64,000 nucleotides of DNA from Bacillus sp. CH30_1T. Lineage in GTDB: Bacteria > Bacillota > Bacilli > Bacillales > Bacillaceae_B. Position 1 is the first letter of the stretch. The number at the start of each line of letters is the position of its first letter. The stretch spans positions 1 to 64,000 of the forward strand of contig NZ_VTUY01000013.1 in NCBI RefSeq assembly GCF_008364765.1, in the 5' to 3' direction. Below are positions 51,699 through 60,525 of the stretch, piece after piece. The notes beneath the pieces were generated by a model, which ran no database searches, had not been told where the DNA came from, and was given only the letters and a program-made list of their open reading frames with translations. Both the position numbers and the translations under genes were made by a program.

Positions 51699-52817
51699 TT
51701 AAACAATTTTAATTGCCCATGATTTTGGAGTAATATATGGAGAAGAAACAGTTTGAATTACTACTTGATTCCCCTCAGAATTTAATCCTCCCATTTCTAA
51801 ACCAGAGACTGCGAACTCACTAGCCATTAAAGCTAAACCCAAATTCTTTCTAAGGGTATAGCTATACTCAACCTGAATAACTGAGCCTACTTTTTCATTT
51901 TCAATAATGATGGAATCTCCTTCAGCTAAAGCAGCGTCCTCATCAAAAATAAAGCCAACTAGTCTCTTTTCTACCTCTTGTTCTTTTAGTGATTCAATAG
52001 CCTCCATTGCTAAGAATTCTTCTTTTTCAAAGCTAATTAACCATTCAAAGCAAGATTCAAATACCGTATGATCTTTTACTTCAAAATCAACATTCGGCTG
52101 TCTTACTTCTAGCATTGTAATATTTACCGCTTGAGAACCTACTGGCTGAACAACGCATTCATCCTCACTTTGATCTAATAAAAAGCTCCAAAGGTCTAAA
52201 GCGGACTCCATTTGAACAAATACTTTATAACCATACTCACCAGTAACACCTGTACGAGCAAAAATTAATTTTTCATTATTCCAAGTTGTCTCTACAAACG
52301 ACTGAAATGGTAAAGATGAAATGTCAAAATCGATTAACTGTTGTCCAACCTTCCAGGCATATGGACCTTCAAAAGCAATGATGGCTAGCTCATTACTTAT
52401 ATCTTCAATTACTACTTGATCATTATTATGGTAATGTTCTAAAAAGCTATAAACTTCATCCCGTTTAGAAACTGAAGTTTCAAGTAATATATAATCCTCT
52501 TGTTTATAAATCGTCACTAAATCTACTACATGGCCCTCTTCATCGACAAAAAGGGAAAAAGCAGTTTTTTCTATATCCAAATACTCTATATCCATTGAAG
52601 TTAGGTAATTTACAAACTCTACATGATCTTCTCCTGTGATTTTAAATTTTCCATTCGAAGAGTAATCAATCAGCCCTACATATTTTCGAAGGGCATTGTA
52701 TTCTTCTTCTACACCACTGTAGGCTCCTACGACTTCATACCCACCATTATTTAGTACTGTCGCATTACCCTTTATAGAATTAGTAAAAATTGCTTTTTTA
52801 TCGGTACTTGTTATCAC
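51699..52817 (-). CDS. GcvT-like folate-binding protein
   Basis: This 372-residue protein matches the aminomethyltransferase (GcvT/YgfZ) fold: EYNALRKYVGLIDYSSNGKF, ITGEDHVEFVNYLTSMDI, ARTGVTGEYGYKVFV and a C-terminal barrel-like part (KRLVGFIFDEDA, YTLRKNLGLALM). In the glycine cleavage system such proteins transfer a one-carbon unit to tetrahydrofolate. No other glycine-cleavage gene is present. It starts at GTG overlapping the preceding stop by 4 bases, so it is co-translated with the glycosyltransferase-like gene. It may add or remove a methyl/methylene group on the cluster product, which is inference. Confidence 0.75.
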   Translation of the reverse strand: MITSTDKKAIFTNSIKGNATVLNNGGYEVVGAYSGVEEEYNALRKYVGLIDYSSNGKFKITGEDHVEFVNYLTSMDIEYLDIEKTAFSLFVDEEGHVVDLVTIYKQEDYILLETSVSKRDEVYSFLEHYHNNDQVVIEDISNELAIIAFEGPYAWKVGQQLIDFDISSLPFQSFVETTWNNEKLIFARTGVTGEYGYKVFVQMESALDLWSFLLDQSEDECVVQPVGSQAVNITMLEVRQPNVDFEVKDHTVFESCFEWLISFEKEEFLAMEAIESLKEQEVEKRLVGFIFDEDAALAEGDSIIIENEKVGSVIQVEYSYTLRKNLGLALMASEFAVSGLEMGGLNSEGNQVVIQTVSSPYITPKSWAIKIV

Positions 52818-54163
52818 TTTGATAACCTCTCTTTCATTTTTTTATCAAGAATAAACTCCATCATGTCATTTGCATCAGGAGTATTAATTATTAAATTAAT
52901 ATATTTTTCTTGTTTTTCATTAACTATTTTTTTTGTTTTTTCACAGTACAAAAGATTATAAATTTTCTCGCCAGTTTCTCTTATATTGAATATCTCAGAA
53001 ATCTCTATTGCTTCCATAAATGGATTGTTTGCGAGTAAAGGTTGTAGTTCATCTACCCATCCATTCGGAAACGTTAAAAATGGATAAATACCTTTTGGAA
53101 GTACTTTTGTCCACTTTTGCAGGATTGCATCTCTTCCTTCCTGAGATTCCCAAATCTCAGGAAACAATAGATTTCCACCATCACCTGTATTTACCTTGGT
53201 ATTTACTAAACTCAGAACAGGGACATACCCAAATAACGCTTTTGCCATTGAACATGAAGTAACATTATCTGTTATAAAAAGGTCACATGAGAATAATAAA
53301 TCTTCATATTCTTTTATGTTTAGAAATGACATACCGACAAACTTTATCTTTGATTCGCTTGCATGTTGAATTAAGCTATTTTCAGGAGCTATCCCAACGA
53401 TAACAACCTTAGACGGAACTTCTCTTACTCCTAGATAGCACTCAATTAACTGCTGAATAAAGTGTTCATAACTATATTTCCTATCCATGTATAACTTAGT
53501 TTCCATTAAACGCATTTTCACAAATAAATTTGCCCATGCTGCCTTAGATACCATAATTAATTTATCAGTTTTGGAATGACATCCAAACCTTTGTCTTACC
53601 TCTTCCTTCTTAATCAATTCCATATTAAATGGACGTTTATAAAGAGTAACTGGCTGAATTCTTTCATTCTTAACACTAGGATCATTGATTGGGCAAGTAC
53701 GGATCACTTTCATCGTTTCTGGTATCTTTCTTAAAAAAGCTTCTGCTTTACTCGTTGATCTTGTTCGCTTCAACAAATTTTCTTCGAATAAACGATTCTT
53801 TAATACTTTGGATTCGGTTCCAAAACAAAGTGAATCAATAGTAGCTGTTGGAAGTCCTAAACTTAATACAAAATCTAAGTCTATTAAAGGTGATTCCAGG
53901 TCTAGATTATGATAATCTGCAATGATAATCGCATCTGGGTCAAAGCTCTGAACTACTTCTTTCACGGCCACTGTTTGCATCGTTTTTTTCCTTAGTGGAG
54001 TAGCTTTCACACCTGAATTCAGGGCATAATCCAGATGATTTTGACTGGTTAAAAAGTGGCATGTCCTCCCATTTGATTCTAGTTGTCTAGATAAATAGAT
54101 CGCATTATGCAACTCCCCAATACTAAATTGGCTGGGCGCAATAAAGAGTACCTTTTCCTTCAC
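52814..54163 (-). CDS. Glycosyltransferase-like protein (possibly DUF6365)
   Basis: This 449-residue soluble protein has a GT-B-like look: an N-terminal Rossmann start KVLFIAPSQFSIGELHNAIY (substrate-side loop), ATIDSLCFGTES, and a second half with KVVIVGIAPENSLIQ, KIKFVGMSFLNIKEYEDLLF and CDLFITDNVTSCSMAKALFG (nucleotide-sugar-side features). I think it may belong to DUF6365, but this needs a profile search. It starts at GTG with GGGAGG upstream. The adjacent rhamnose pathway would be a plausible sugar source. Confidence 0.55.
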   Translation of the reverse strand: MKEKVLFIAPSQFSIGELHNAIYLSRQLESNGRTCHFLTSQNHLDYALNSGVKATPLRKKTMQTVAVKEVVQSFDPDAIIIADYHNLDLESPLIDLDFVLSLGLPTATIDSLCFGTESKVLKNRLFEENLLKRTRSTSKAEAFLRKIPETMKVIRTCPINDPSVKNERIQPVTLYKRPFNMELIKKEEVRQRFGCHSKTDKLIMVSKAAWANLFVKMRLMETKLYMDRKYSYEHFIQQLIECYLGVREVPSKVVIVGIAPENSLIQHASESKIKFVGMSFLNIKEYEDLLFSCDLFITDNVTSCSMAKALFGYVPVLSLVNTKVNTGDGGNLLFPEIWESQEGRDAILQKWTKVLPKGIYPFLTFPNGWVDELQPLLANNPFMEAIEISEIFNIRETGEKIYNLLYCEKTKKIVNEKQEKYINLIINTPDANDMMEFILDKKMKERLSK

Positions 54164-54179
54164 ATCCGTTCCTCCCTTA

Positions 54180-57100
54180 CTAACTTATATTTATGTGACT
54201 TTTAGCTTCTTCTAGTGTTCGACTAATACAGATATAAATAGAAAATTTACCCACATCTTTCTTAACACTTCTATTTTTTAAAGATTGTATAAAAGATAAC
54301 TGAAAGCCTTGATCCGGCCACTCCGAAATGACAAGTTGTAAGTCTTCTGATTCTCCCCATAAGGTGAGGTAAAAGTCTTTTCCTACGTCTAATATTGCTT
54401 TTGTATCACTTGTATAGACTCTCCTCCTGATTCCACATTCTCTCAGAATATTTTCGCCTAATATATTCCAAAAGTAGACTTGTCGTTTCCTGCCCAGCTT
54501 ATTCCAAAATGAATGGAGTGCAATGTTGAATATTTGATTCGCCTTGATTAAGTCTGTATATAAAATCTCTAATTTTAATTTTGGCGATCCTGGACGTGTA
54601 AGATAGTTAACTACATAGTCTTGTCCTCTACAGCTAATACCTTCCCAGGAGTCCTTTATAGAAGAGCCACCCTTAACCAATTCAGATATAAACGTCTCTA
54701 TATATCTATCTTCAAAAAGGTATCCTTTTTCAATATCTATCTCATGCTCTATTAAATGTGGATATATACCACCTGGGGTTGCTGTATTTTGTCCCCAATT
54801 TTTAAATCGAGGAAAATGGGAGCTTAGTAAATTTTTCGGACCGTATTTCAAACTAATTAATGAACCTTGAAGGTCAGGTGAAACTTCAAATTCTAGAAAA
54901 CCATTATTGACTGAATAAACACTTATTGACCTTTTCTCTTTTTTTTCAATAGTAACTATAGAACCATTTTCAATCACATCTAACTGAAAATTCTTTTTTG
55001 CATAAATTCCTTTTTCCATATTTTCGAATGTAATGGTCCCATTAATAATTTTCTTATCGGTTTTCACATCAATTAAGAAAGAAAATTCTAAAGGATGTGT
55101 AGAATGAATAGCTCCAACTGATTGACTTTTATTGAAGTTTAAGGCCGGGATATTGAGTTCAAGTTTTCCACATAATTCACTTAGATGGACCACTTTTACT
55201 TTTCCTTTCAGTTTAAGGGTATCTATATTTGAAACTGCATCAGGTAGAATTAAACTAATATTTGCTCTCCCGCTATTCTCTTGTTGGACTCCAACTAGGT
55301 TCCATATAGATTGTTCATCAATATCTCTAGTTAAATCTATATTAAAATAGTGAGAAGCGTCGGGAATATTGTCAGCTATAATGCCCTCGATTGATTTAAT
55401 TGTCTTATTTTTATTGAAGTTTTTTAAATAATTGTTTTCACCTAGAAATAAGTACTGTTTATCCCAGTTTTTTTTATTGATTTTCCTGTAGTCGCGAATG
55501 CTTGAACAGCGATTAAAAATAACAGACGGCATCCAGCGCATTCCATACATAACAGAATTGACTTCACCTTCCCATGTCATTTTTACTTTTATCTCTTTAT
55601 TTTCAAACAAGGTCCACGGCTTGAAGTATGCCTTAGGGTCGCTCGGTAGATCTTGATCTCTCATATATTCGAAATCATTCGTAAGGAAAGGAAAGTCCTC
55701 AAATATTAAAGTATCTCTCACAATACCTGATACAAAAGGTATATTAATGATTGAATCTTTTATCGAGCACCAAGGGGTAATCTTCAATACTTCTCCTTTA
55801 CCTATCGCATAATCCTCTATCCCTATCATACTGTTACCACCAAGTGTAATCTTGCGTATTAAATGAACTTTGTCATCTTTAAGCTCTATAGCTATTAGGG
55901 TATTTTCTTCGTTGGGCTCGAGAATAATTATTTTACGTTTAGGCATGCGCTTCACTGTACCTATAAAAGGTAGACCTAAATCAGGCCAAGCTTCGCGAAC
56001 AACTTGATTTCCTGCTATTCGTTCAGTAATGCTTAATCCGCCCGTACTTTCTTCAAGTTTTACAGAGATTTTAGAATTCTCAAGAATAATGTTACCTATA
56101 CCGTCTTTGAATCTCACGCTAGAGAAACGGGAAATAATCGGTAATTCTAGAACCTTAGTGTGAACTCTGTCATGGTTATTGTTATATAGAATTACTTCTA
56201 TTAAGTCGATTCCAGTACCTAGACATTTAAGATGAACTGGATATTGAATTGAATCCCTGGCAGGGATGACTAATTCTTTTATCCCGGATTTATCTAATTT
56301 AATCCTCGTAGAATCAACAGCACGAATCTCAATCAGTCCCTTAAATTGTTTGGAAGTATGATTTACGAGGTTTAACTTGATCTTTGTTGGTTGATTAGTT
56401 AGTAAAGAAGTATTTTCTGCCACAGAAACAGCCAATGGTCTTGTGGCATTATACCCGTAATGAAATGAAAACTTATAATCACCAAACTTAACAGTCGATC
56501 GCAAACTACTAAATTCCAGTATATGATGTGGGATGATTATATATTCTTTCCAACTAATCTTTTCACCTGGTGCCAAAAGCCTTGACTTTTTACCATTTCT
56601 ATAAGAAAGGGCTCTTTCACCAATCTTACTATTAAAAGAAACAAGCATTCTTTGATCGAGCCGGTTTTCAAACTCAAATATAGCCGTTACCGTTTGGCCT
56701 TGATTAAGTTCCTGGCCTTCTTCAATATAACTTATGAACCTAAAACGGGGGTCCTCCATCATCGCTACCTTTTCACTTAACATATCAACCCAGCAGGAAA
56801 AACTTTCATTATCAAATTTCATTTCATATTGATAGGTTTCCATTCCATGCAATGCATATGTATCATTACTCGTAGAACGAATGTTACTTGCACTAATTAA
56901 GCTTTTCCAACCACTTTCAACTAAAGAATCATTCAGGGTTGTAACATTATAACTTTGTTTTAAGAATTGAGTCACCAAAGGTAGATAGCATCTTAATTCT
57001 AAATATCCATCATAATCAAGTATAGATTTCTCTCTTCTAATGAACCCGACACGCTTATATAACGGGAGTGCAGCACTGTTAGTTGGATCAACATCAACAT

Positions 57101-57458
57101 CTATATATTTATAACCTAGTTCTGTTAATTGCTTAATTGAATTCGAAAAAAACATCCCTGGTAAAGGACCGTTACGAAATTGGGGATGGATTAAAAAGTT
57201 ACTTCCCCAAACTGCGTCAGTATCAGCAGCCTTTTGGCCACAGTGCGTAGAAAATAACATAGTCCCAATGATTTTATCCTCATATTCTAAGCATAAGAAT
57301 AGAACAATTTTAGAATGTATAAACAACCTTTGTACATCACTTTCTTTTAGTAAGCAACCATGTGTAACTGGACCATACTCAAATTTATTGAAAAAATTTG
57401 AAATTTGTTCAGCATCTTCTTTCACACACTTTCTAAGTTTAACTTTACCGAGTTCCAT
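54180..57458 (-). CDS. Large GNAT-fusion protein of unknown function
   Basis: This 1092-residue protein has an N-terminal GNAT acetyltransferase domain (about 5-165; core FLIHPQFRNGPLPGMFFSNSIKQL and the distal NSAALPLYKRVGFIRRE). More than 900 residues follow, predicted beta-rich, with repeated Ig- or sandwich-like stretches and a C-terminal part (for example EFEVSPDLQGSLISLKYGPK, WPDQGFQLSFIQSL) that resembles beta-sandwich carbohydrate-active enzymes only in general character. No signal peptide is present, so it should be cytoplasmic. It could N- or O-acylate the product using the ACP-bound chain. No family covering the large part is recognised. Confidence 0.65.
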   Translation of the reverse strand: MELGKVKLRKCVKEDAEQISNFFNKFEYGPVTHGCLLKESDVQRLFIHSKIVLFLCLEYEDKIIGTMLFSTHCGQKAADTDAVWGSNFLIHPQFRNGPLPGMFFSNSIKQLTELGYKYIDVDVDPTNSAALPLYKRVGFIRREKSILDYDGYLELRCYLPLVTQFLKQSYNVTTLNDSLVESGWKSLISASNIRSTSNDTYALHGMETYQYEMKFDNESFSCWVDMLSEKVAMMEDPRFRFISYIEEGQELNQGQTVTAIFEFENRLDQRMLVSFNSKIGERALSYRNGKKSRLLAPGEKISWKEYIIIPHHILEFSSLRSTVKFGDYKFSFHYGYNATRPLAVSVAENTSLLTNQPTKIKLNLVNHTSKQFKGLIEIRAVDSTRIKLDKSGIKELVIPARDSIQYPVHLKCLGTGIDLIEVILYNNNHDRVHTKVLELPIISRFSSVRFKDGIGNIILENSKISVKLEESTGGLSITERIAGNQVVREAWPDLGLPFIGTVKRMPKRKIIILEPNEENTLIAIELKDDKVHLIRKITLGGNSMIGIEDYAIGKGEVLKITPWCSIKDSIINIPFVSGIVRDTLIFEDFPFLTNDFEYMRDQDLPSDPKAYFKPWTLFENKEIKVKMTWEGEVNSVMYGMRWMPSVIFNRCSSIRDYRKINKKNWDKQYLFLGENNYLKNFNKNKTIKSIEGIIADNIPDASHYFNIDLTRDIDEQSIWNLVGVQQENSGRANISLILPDAVSNIDTLKLKGKVKVVHLSELCGKLELNIPALNFNKSQSVGAIHSTHPLEFSFLIDVKTDKKIINGTITFENMEKGIYAKKNFQLDVIENGSIVTIEKKEKRSISVYSVNNGFLEFEVSPDLQGSLISLKYGPKNLLSSHFPRFKNWGQNTATPGGIYPHLIEHEIDIEKGYLFEDRYIETFISELVKGGSSIKDSWEGISCRGQDYVVNYLTRPGSPKLKLEILYTDLIKANQIFNIALHSFWNKLGRKRQVYFWNILGENILRECGIRRRVYTSDTKAILDVGKDFYLTLWGESEDLQLVISEWPDQGFQLSFIQSLKNRSVKKDVGKFSIYICISRTLEEAKSHINIS

Positions 57459-57482
57459 AATGTATAACCCCGCTACTCTTTG

Positions 57483-57992
57483 TTAATCTGGTCTTTGAGA
57501 AACTGTAAGTGTACCAGTAGCTACACAGTCATGATTCACATATGCAGAAACCTTTACTTTTGAAAGAATTCCATAACTTTTTCCAATATTAGCACGAAGA
57601 CGCAACTGATCACCAGGTGTTACCGGCTTCATAAACTTCATATCCTTTATTGCAACTAGATAACCTACTCTTGAAGAAATATCTATATCCTTTGCAAGAC
57701 TTTCTGCTGCTCCTGCTACTTCCTCAAAAGATTCCTCCATTGCTTCTAAAGCACCGGTACAATAAACAACTGCTGTAAGTTGAGCCAATGCTTCCACGAT
57801 GAGAACACCTGGCATGATTGATTCATTTGGAAAATGCCCCTCAAAGAAAGGCTCACTGATTGTCACATTTTTAATTGCAGTACCTGTTATTCCTGGTTTA
57901 AGTTCAACAACTCGATCTAAAAGCAGAAATGGCCACCGATGAGGAATGATTTTTCTGATTTCATTCACATCAAGAACGTTTTTCAAAACCAA
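57483..57992 (-). CDS. 3-hydroxyacyl-ACP dehydratase, FabZ-like
   Basis: This 169-residue hotdog-fold enzyme has the catalytic His in IIPHRWPFLLLDRV and Glu in MPGVLIVEALAQL, plus GHFPNESIMPG, all diagnostic of FabZ. It is longer than housekeeping FabZ (about 140) because of an insert of roughly 25 residues around GALEAMEESFEEVAGAAESL. The TTG at 57992 directly follows the ACP stop. GAGGAG is better spaced for a TTG two codons on (57986), so the start is uncertain. Confidence 0.87.
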   Translation of the reverse strand: MVLKNVLDVNEIRKIIPHRWPFLLLDRVVELKPGITGTAIKNVTISEPFFEGHFPNESIMPGVLIVEALAQLTAVVYCTGALEAMEESFEEVAGAAESLAKDIDISSRVGYLVAIKDMKFMKPVTPGDQLRLRANIGKSYGILSKVKVSAYVNHDCVATGTLTVSQRPD

Positions 57993-58280
57993 TCACTCCT
58001 CACTATTCACAACAATGTAATCTGCCAATTTATTAATAGAACTAAACACTTCAATGTTGTCGTCATAAACCGTAACATTGAATTCATCTTCAATGACAAC
58101 AAATAATTCTAACGCGTCAATTGAATCAAGTCCTAAACCACGTCCAAAAATCGGTTGATCATCTGTTATTAAACTTGGTTCAATTTCTAAATCTAATCTT
58201 TCAACAATAATTTCCTTTAGTCTCTCTGTTAATTCTCTTCTCTCTTGAGCTAATTTTTGAGTCTCTTGATAGGCATACAT
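57993..58280 (-). CDS. Acyl carrier protein
   Basis: This 95-residue acidic protein has the phosphopantetheine site GLDSIDALELF (Ser53) and a typical four-helix ACP pattern. It is longer at the N-terminus than FabAcpP by about 12 residues. It sits between ketoreductase and dehydratase genes and is the only ACP in the cluster. AAGGTAG precedes the ATG. Confidence 0.93.
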   Translation of the reverse strand: MYAYQETQKLAQERRELTERLKEIIVERLDLEIEPSLITDDQPIFGRGLGLDSIDALELFVVIEDEFNVTVYDDNIEVFSSINKLADYIVVNSEE

Positions 58281-58298
58281 CTCTACACTACCTTTCTA

Positions 58299-59045
58299 TT
58301 ATCCATTTATTAATCCACCATCAATGGTGAAAACTTTACCTGTAATATACGAAGATTTCTCAGAACTTAAAAAAGAAACAAGATTGGCCACCTCTTGCGG
58401 CTTTCCCATTCTTCTCAATGGAACTAATTCCATCATTTGGGACAGGGTTGTTTGATCCATAGCTTTTGTCATATCAGTTTCAATAAAACCGGGTGCAACC
58501 ACATTCGCACGAATATTATACTGTGACGCCTCTAACGCTAAGCTTTTGGTAAAGGAAATTATACCTCCCTTTGAAGCAGAATAATTCGTTTGTCCTTTTG
58601 CACCGGAAATACCACTTGTTGAAGCAATATTTACAATTGTCCCACTCTTACTAATCATCATTTGCTTAACTGCTTCTCTTGAACATAAAAAAGTTCCTCG
58701 TAAGTTAACATTGATGACCTCGTCCCATTTCGGGCTACTCATTAATGGTAAAAAGCCATCCTTTGTAATCCCACTATTATTTACAAGGATATCCAGTCTG
58801 CCATAATGTTTTTTGACGTCCTTAAATAACTGTTTTACTTCTTTTTCGTTAGATACATCAACTTTATAAGATATGACATTCCCACCAGAATTTTTAATTT
58901 CGTAAAGTGTCTCATCCATTTTGTTGCTACTACTAACATAAGTCAGGACAAGATTTACTCCTTGACTAGCTAGTTCAAGAGCAACTGCTTTGCCTATCCC
59001 TTTAGATGCACCAGTTACTACTGCTACTTCATCTCCTTTAAACAA
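58299..59045 (-). CDS. 3-oxoacyl-ACP reductase, FabG-like
   Basis: This 248-residue SDR ketoreductase has the cofactor motif VVTGASKGIGKAVAL, NNSG and the catalytic Ser-Tyr-Lys (IASTSGIS, NYSASKGG). It ends ITGKVFTIDGGLING as in FabG. The frame opens at a GTG (59054), but GAGGTGAG is 6 bases before the TTG at 59045, so that start is chosen. It should reduce beta-keto groups made by the cluster ketosynthase. Confidence 0.91.
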   Translation of the reverse strand: MFKGDEVAVVTGASKGIGKAVALELASQGVNLVLTYVSSSNKMDETLYEIKNSGGNVISYKVDVSNEKEVKQLFKDVKKHYGRLDILVNNSGITKDGFLPLMSSPKWDEVINVNLRGTFLCSREAVKQMMISKSGTIVNIASTSGISGAKGQTNYSASKGGIISFTKSLALEASQYNIRANVVAPGFIETDMTKAMDQTTLSQMMELVPLRRMGKPQEVANLVSFLSSEKSSYITGKVFTIDGGLING

Positions 59046-59095
59046 AGAACTCACCTCATTTAATTATTACATCCCTATATATAAATCCTGAAAAA

Positions 59096-60043
59096 TTAAT
59101 ATTCTTTCATAAATGTTTTTGAGGATTTTTTCACACTTTTTTTATATGACATTACCGATTCTGTTGAATAAGTAGTAATTGCCTTTTTACCAAATGATCT
59201 CATCAAACCTGATAATGTTTTACTTGGTCCCACTTCAAAAATCTCCTGGATATCAAAAGAATGAAGAGACTCAATCGTTTGCTTCCATAGAACTGGCTGT
59301 GTACATTGGAGTCTAATATCTTCAAGGATAGCGGCCTTTTTCCACGTTAATTTACTATCACAGTTTAAGATGATAGGAATCTCTGGTTCGTTTAAAGAAA
59401 ACCCACTAACATAATCATAAAAACCTGACTCCATCTCTTCCATTAACTTTGAATGAAAACCCTGGCTAACATTTAAGAGTTTCGTTTTAATTCCTGGAAT
59501 GGAATCCATATACTCTTTAAATTTCACTATCAGGTCGACCTCTCCAGAAAAGACAATCTGTAATGGAGAGTTGTGGGCTGCCAATTCAACATTGAAATCA
59601 AATGATTTATCTATAACCTCCAAAATTTGCTCCTCCTTGGAGCCTACAACAGCCAACATTGTCCCTTTCCTTTTAACTCTAGCCATACTCTTTCCACGCT
59701 GATGAACAATCTTTAGTGCATCTGAAAATTGGTAGGAACCTGCAGCAACTAATGCTGAAAACTGTCCAATACTATGTCCAGCAACATAATCTGGCGTAAC
59801 CCCTTCACTTTCAAGTAGTTTATACACTCCTACACTTGTAGTTAAAATGGCTGGTTGAGCAATATCAGTAGATGTTAATGTCTCATTCGGGCCAAAAAAA
59901 CATAATTTTTTTAAAGGAACCCCCAAAGCATCCTCTGCTTCTTCGAATATTGTTGTAAATATAGAAGGAAATTGTTTATAAAAATCTTTTGCCATCCCTA
60001 TATGTTGAGAACCTTGTCCAGGAAATATAAAGGCTTTACTCAT
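59096..60043 (-). CDS. Malonyl-CoA:ACP transacylase, FabD-like
   Basis: This 315-residue acyltransferase has FIFPGQGSQHIGM, the nucleophilic Ser91 in AGHSIGQFSALVA and His in SQGFHSKLMEEM. The usual FabD motif is GHSLGE; the GHSIGQ here resembles specialised transacylases of polyketide clusters. It overlaps the thioesterase stop by 4 bases (ATGA). It loads malonyl units for chain extension, presumably. Confidence 0.9.
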   Translation of the reverse strand: MSKAFIFPGQGSQHIGMAKDFYKQFPSIFTTIFEEAEDALGVPLKKLCFFGPNETLTSTDIAQPAILTTSVGVYKLLESEGVTPDYVAGHSIGQFSALVAAGSYQFSDALKIVHQRGKSMARVKRKGTMLAVVGSKEEQILEVIDKSFDFNVELAAHNSPLQIVFSGEVDLIVKFKEYMDSIPGIKTKLLNVSQGFHSKLMEEMESGFYDYVSGFSLNEPEIPIILNCDSKLTWKKAAILEDIRLQCTQPVLWKQTIESLHSFDIQEIFEVGPSKTLSGLMRSFGKKAITTYSTESVMSYKKSVKKSSKTFMKEY

Positions 60044-60456
60044 GACACACCTCCAAGGAAGATATCAATTTTTTGCTTAATGTCATCTGGTAGCTTCAAA
60101 ATTAAAGTACCATCAGTCCGTGTAAACGCATGTTCCGAGCTTCCCTTTACTAAGAGTTTTCGACCGTATTTACGATAAACTCTGTATTCAAAATGGAGGT
60201 AGGCTTTCTTCGGTTTTACTAGCGCCGTTTCAACTATAACGGTCTCACCAAACTTCGCTGAACTTTTATAATTACAATTTATATTAATTACAGGCATAAA
60301 CAGTTTTCGACTGGCTTTTTCTAAATTCAGACCAGCTTCTGTTGCTAACTGAACCCTACCCACTTCAAACCATGAAAAATAATTTGAGTGATGAACAACA
60401 CCCATGGGATCACACTCAACATAGCGTACAGGTATTTCCACCTTCACCCATCTCAT
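60040..60456 (-). CDS. Acyl-CoA/ACP thioesterase, 4HBT hotdog family
   Basis: This 138-residue protein matches YbgC/FadM-type thioesterases, with the active-site segment RYVECDPMGVVHHSNYFSWFEVGR (Asp in DPMGVVHHSNY). It may release or edit the chain. GGGGGGT is 6 bases before the ATG at 60456, so the frame opening at 60483 is not used. It is co-translated with fabD. Confidence 0.87.
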   Translation of the reverse strand: MRWVKVEIPVRYVECDPMGVVHHSNYFSWFEVGRVQLATEAGLNLEKASRKLFMPVININCNYKSSAKFGETVIVETALVKPKKAYLHFEYRVYRKYGRKLLVKGSSEHAFTRTDGTLILKLPDDIKQKIDIFLGGVS

Positions 60457-60525
60457 CTTTTGACCCCCCAAAAAAACCGGCACCTTCTATCATTAATAAA
60501 TTTTCTTTGTCGGTACAACCACAGA

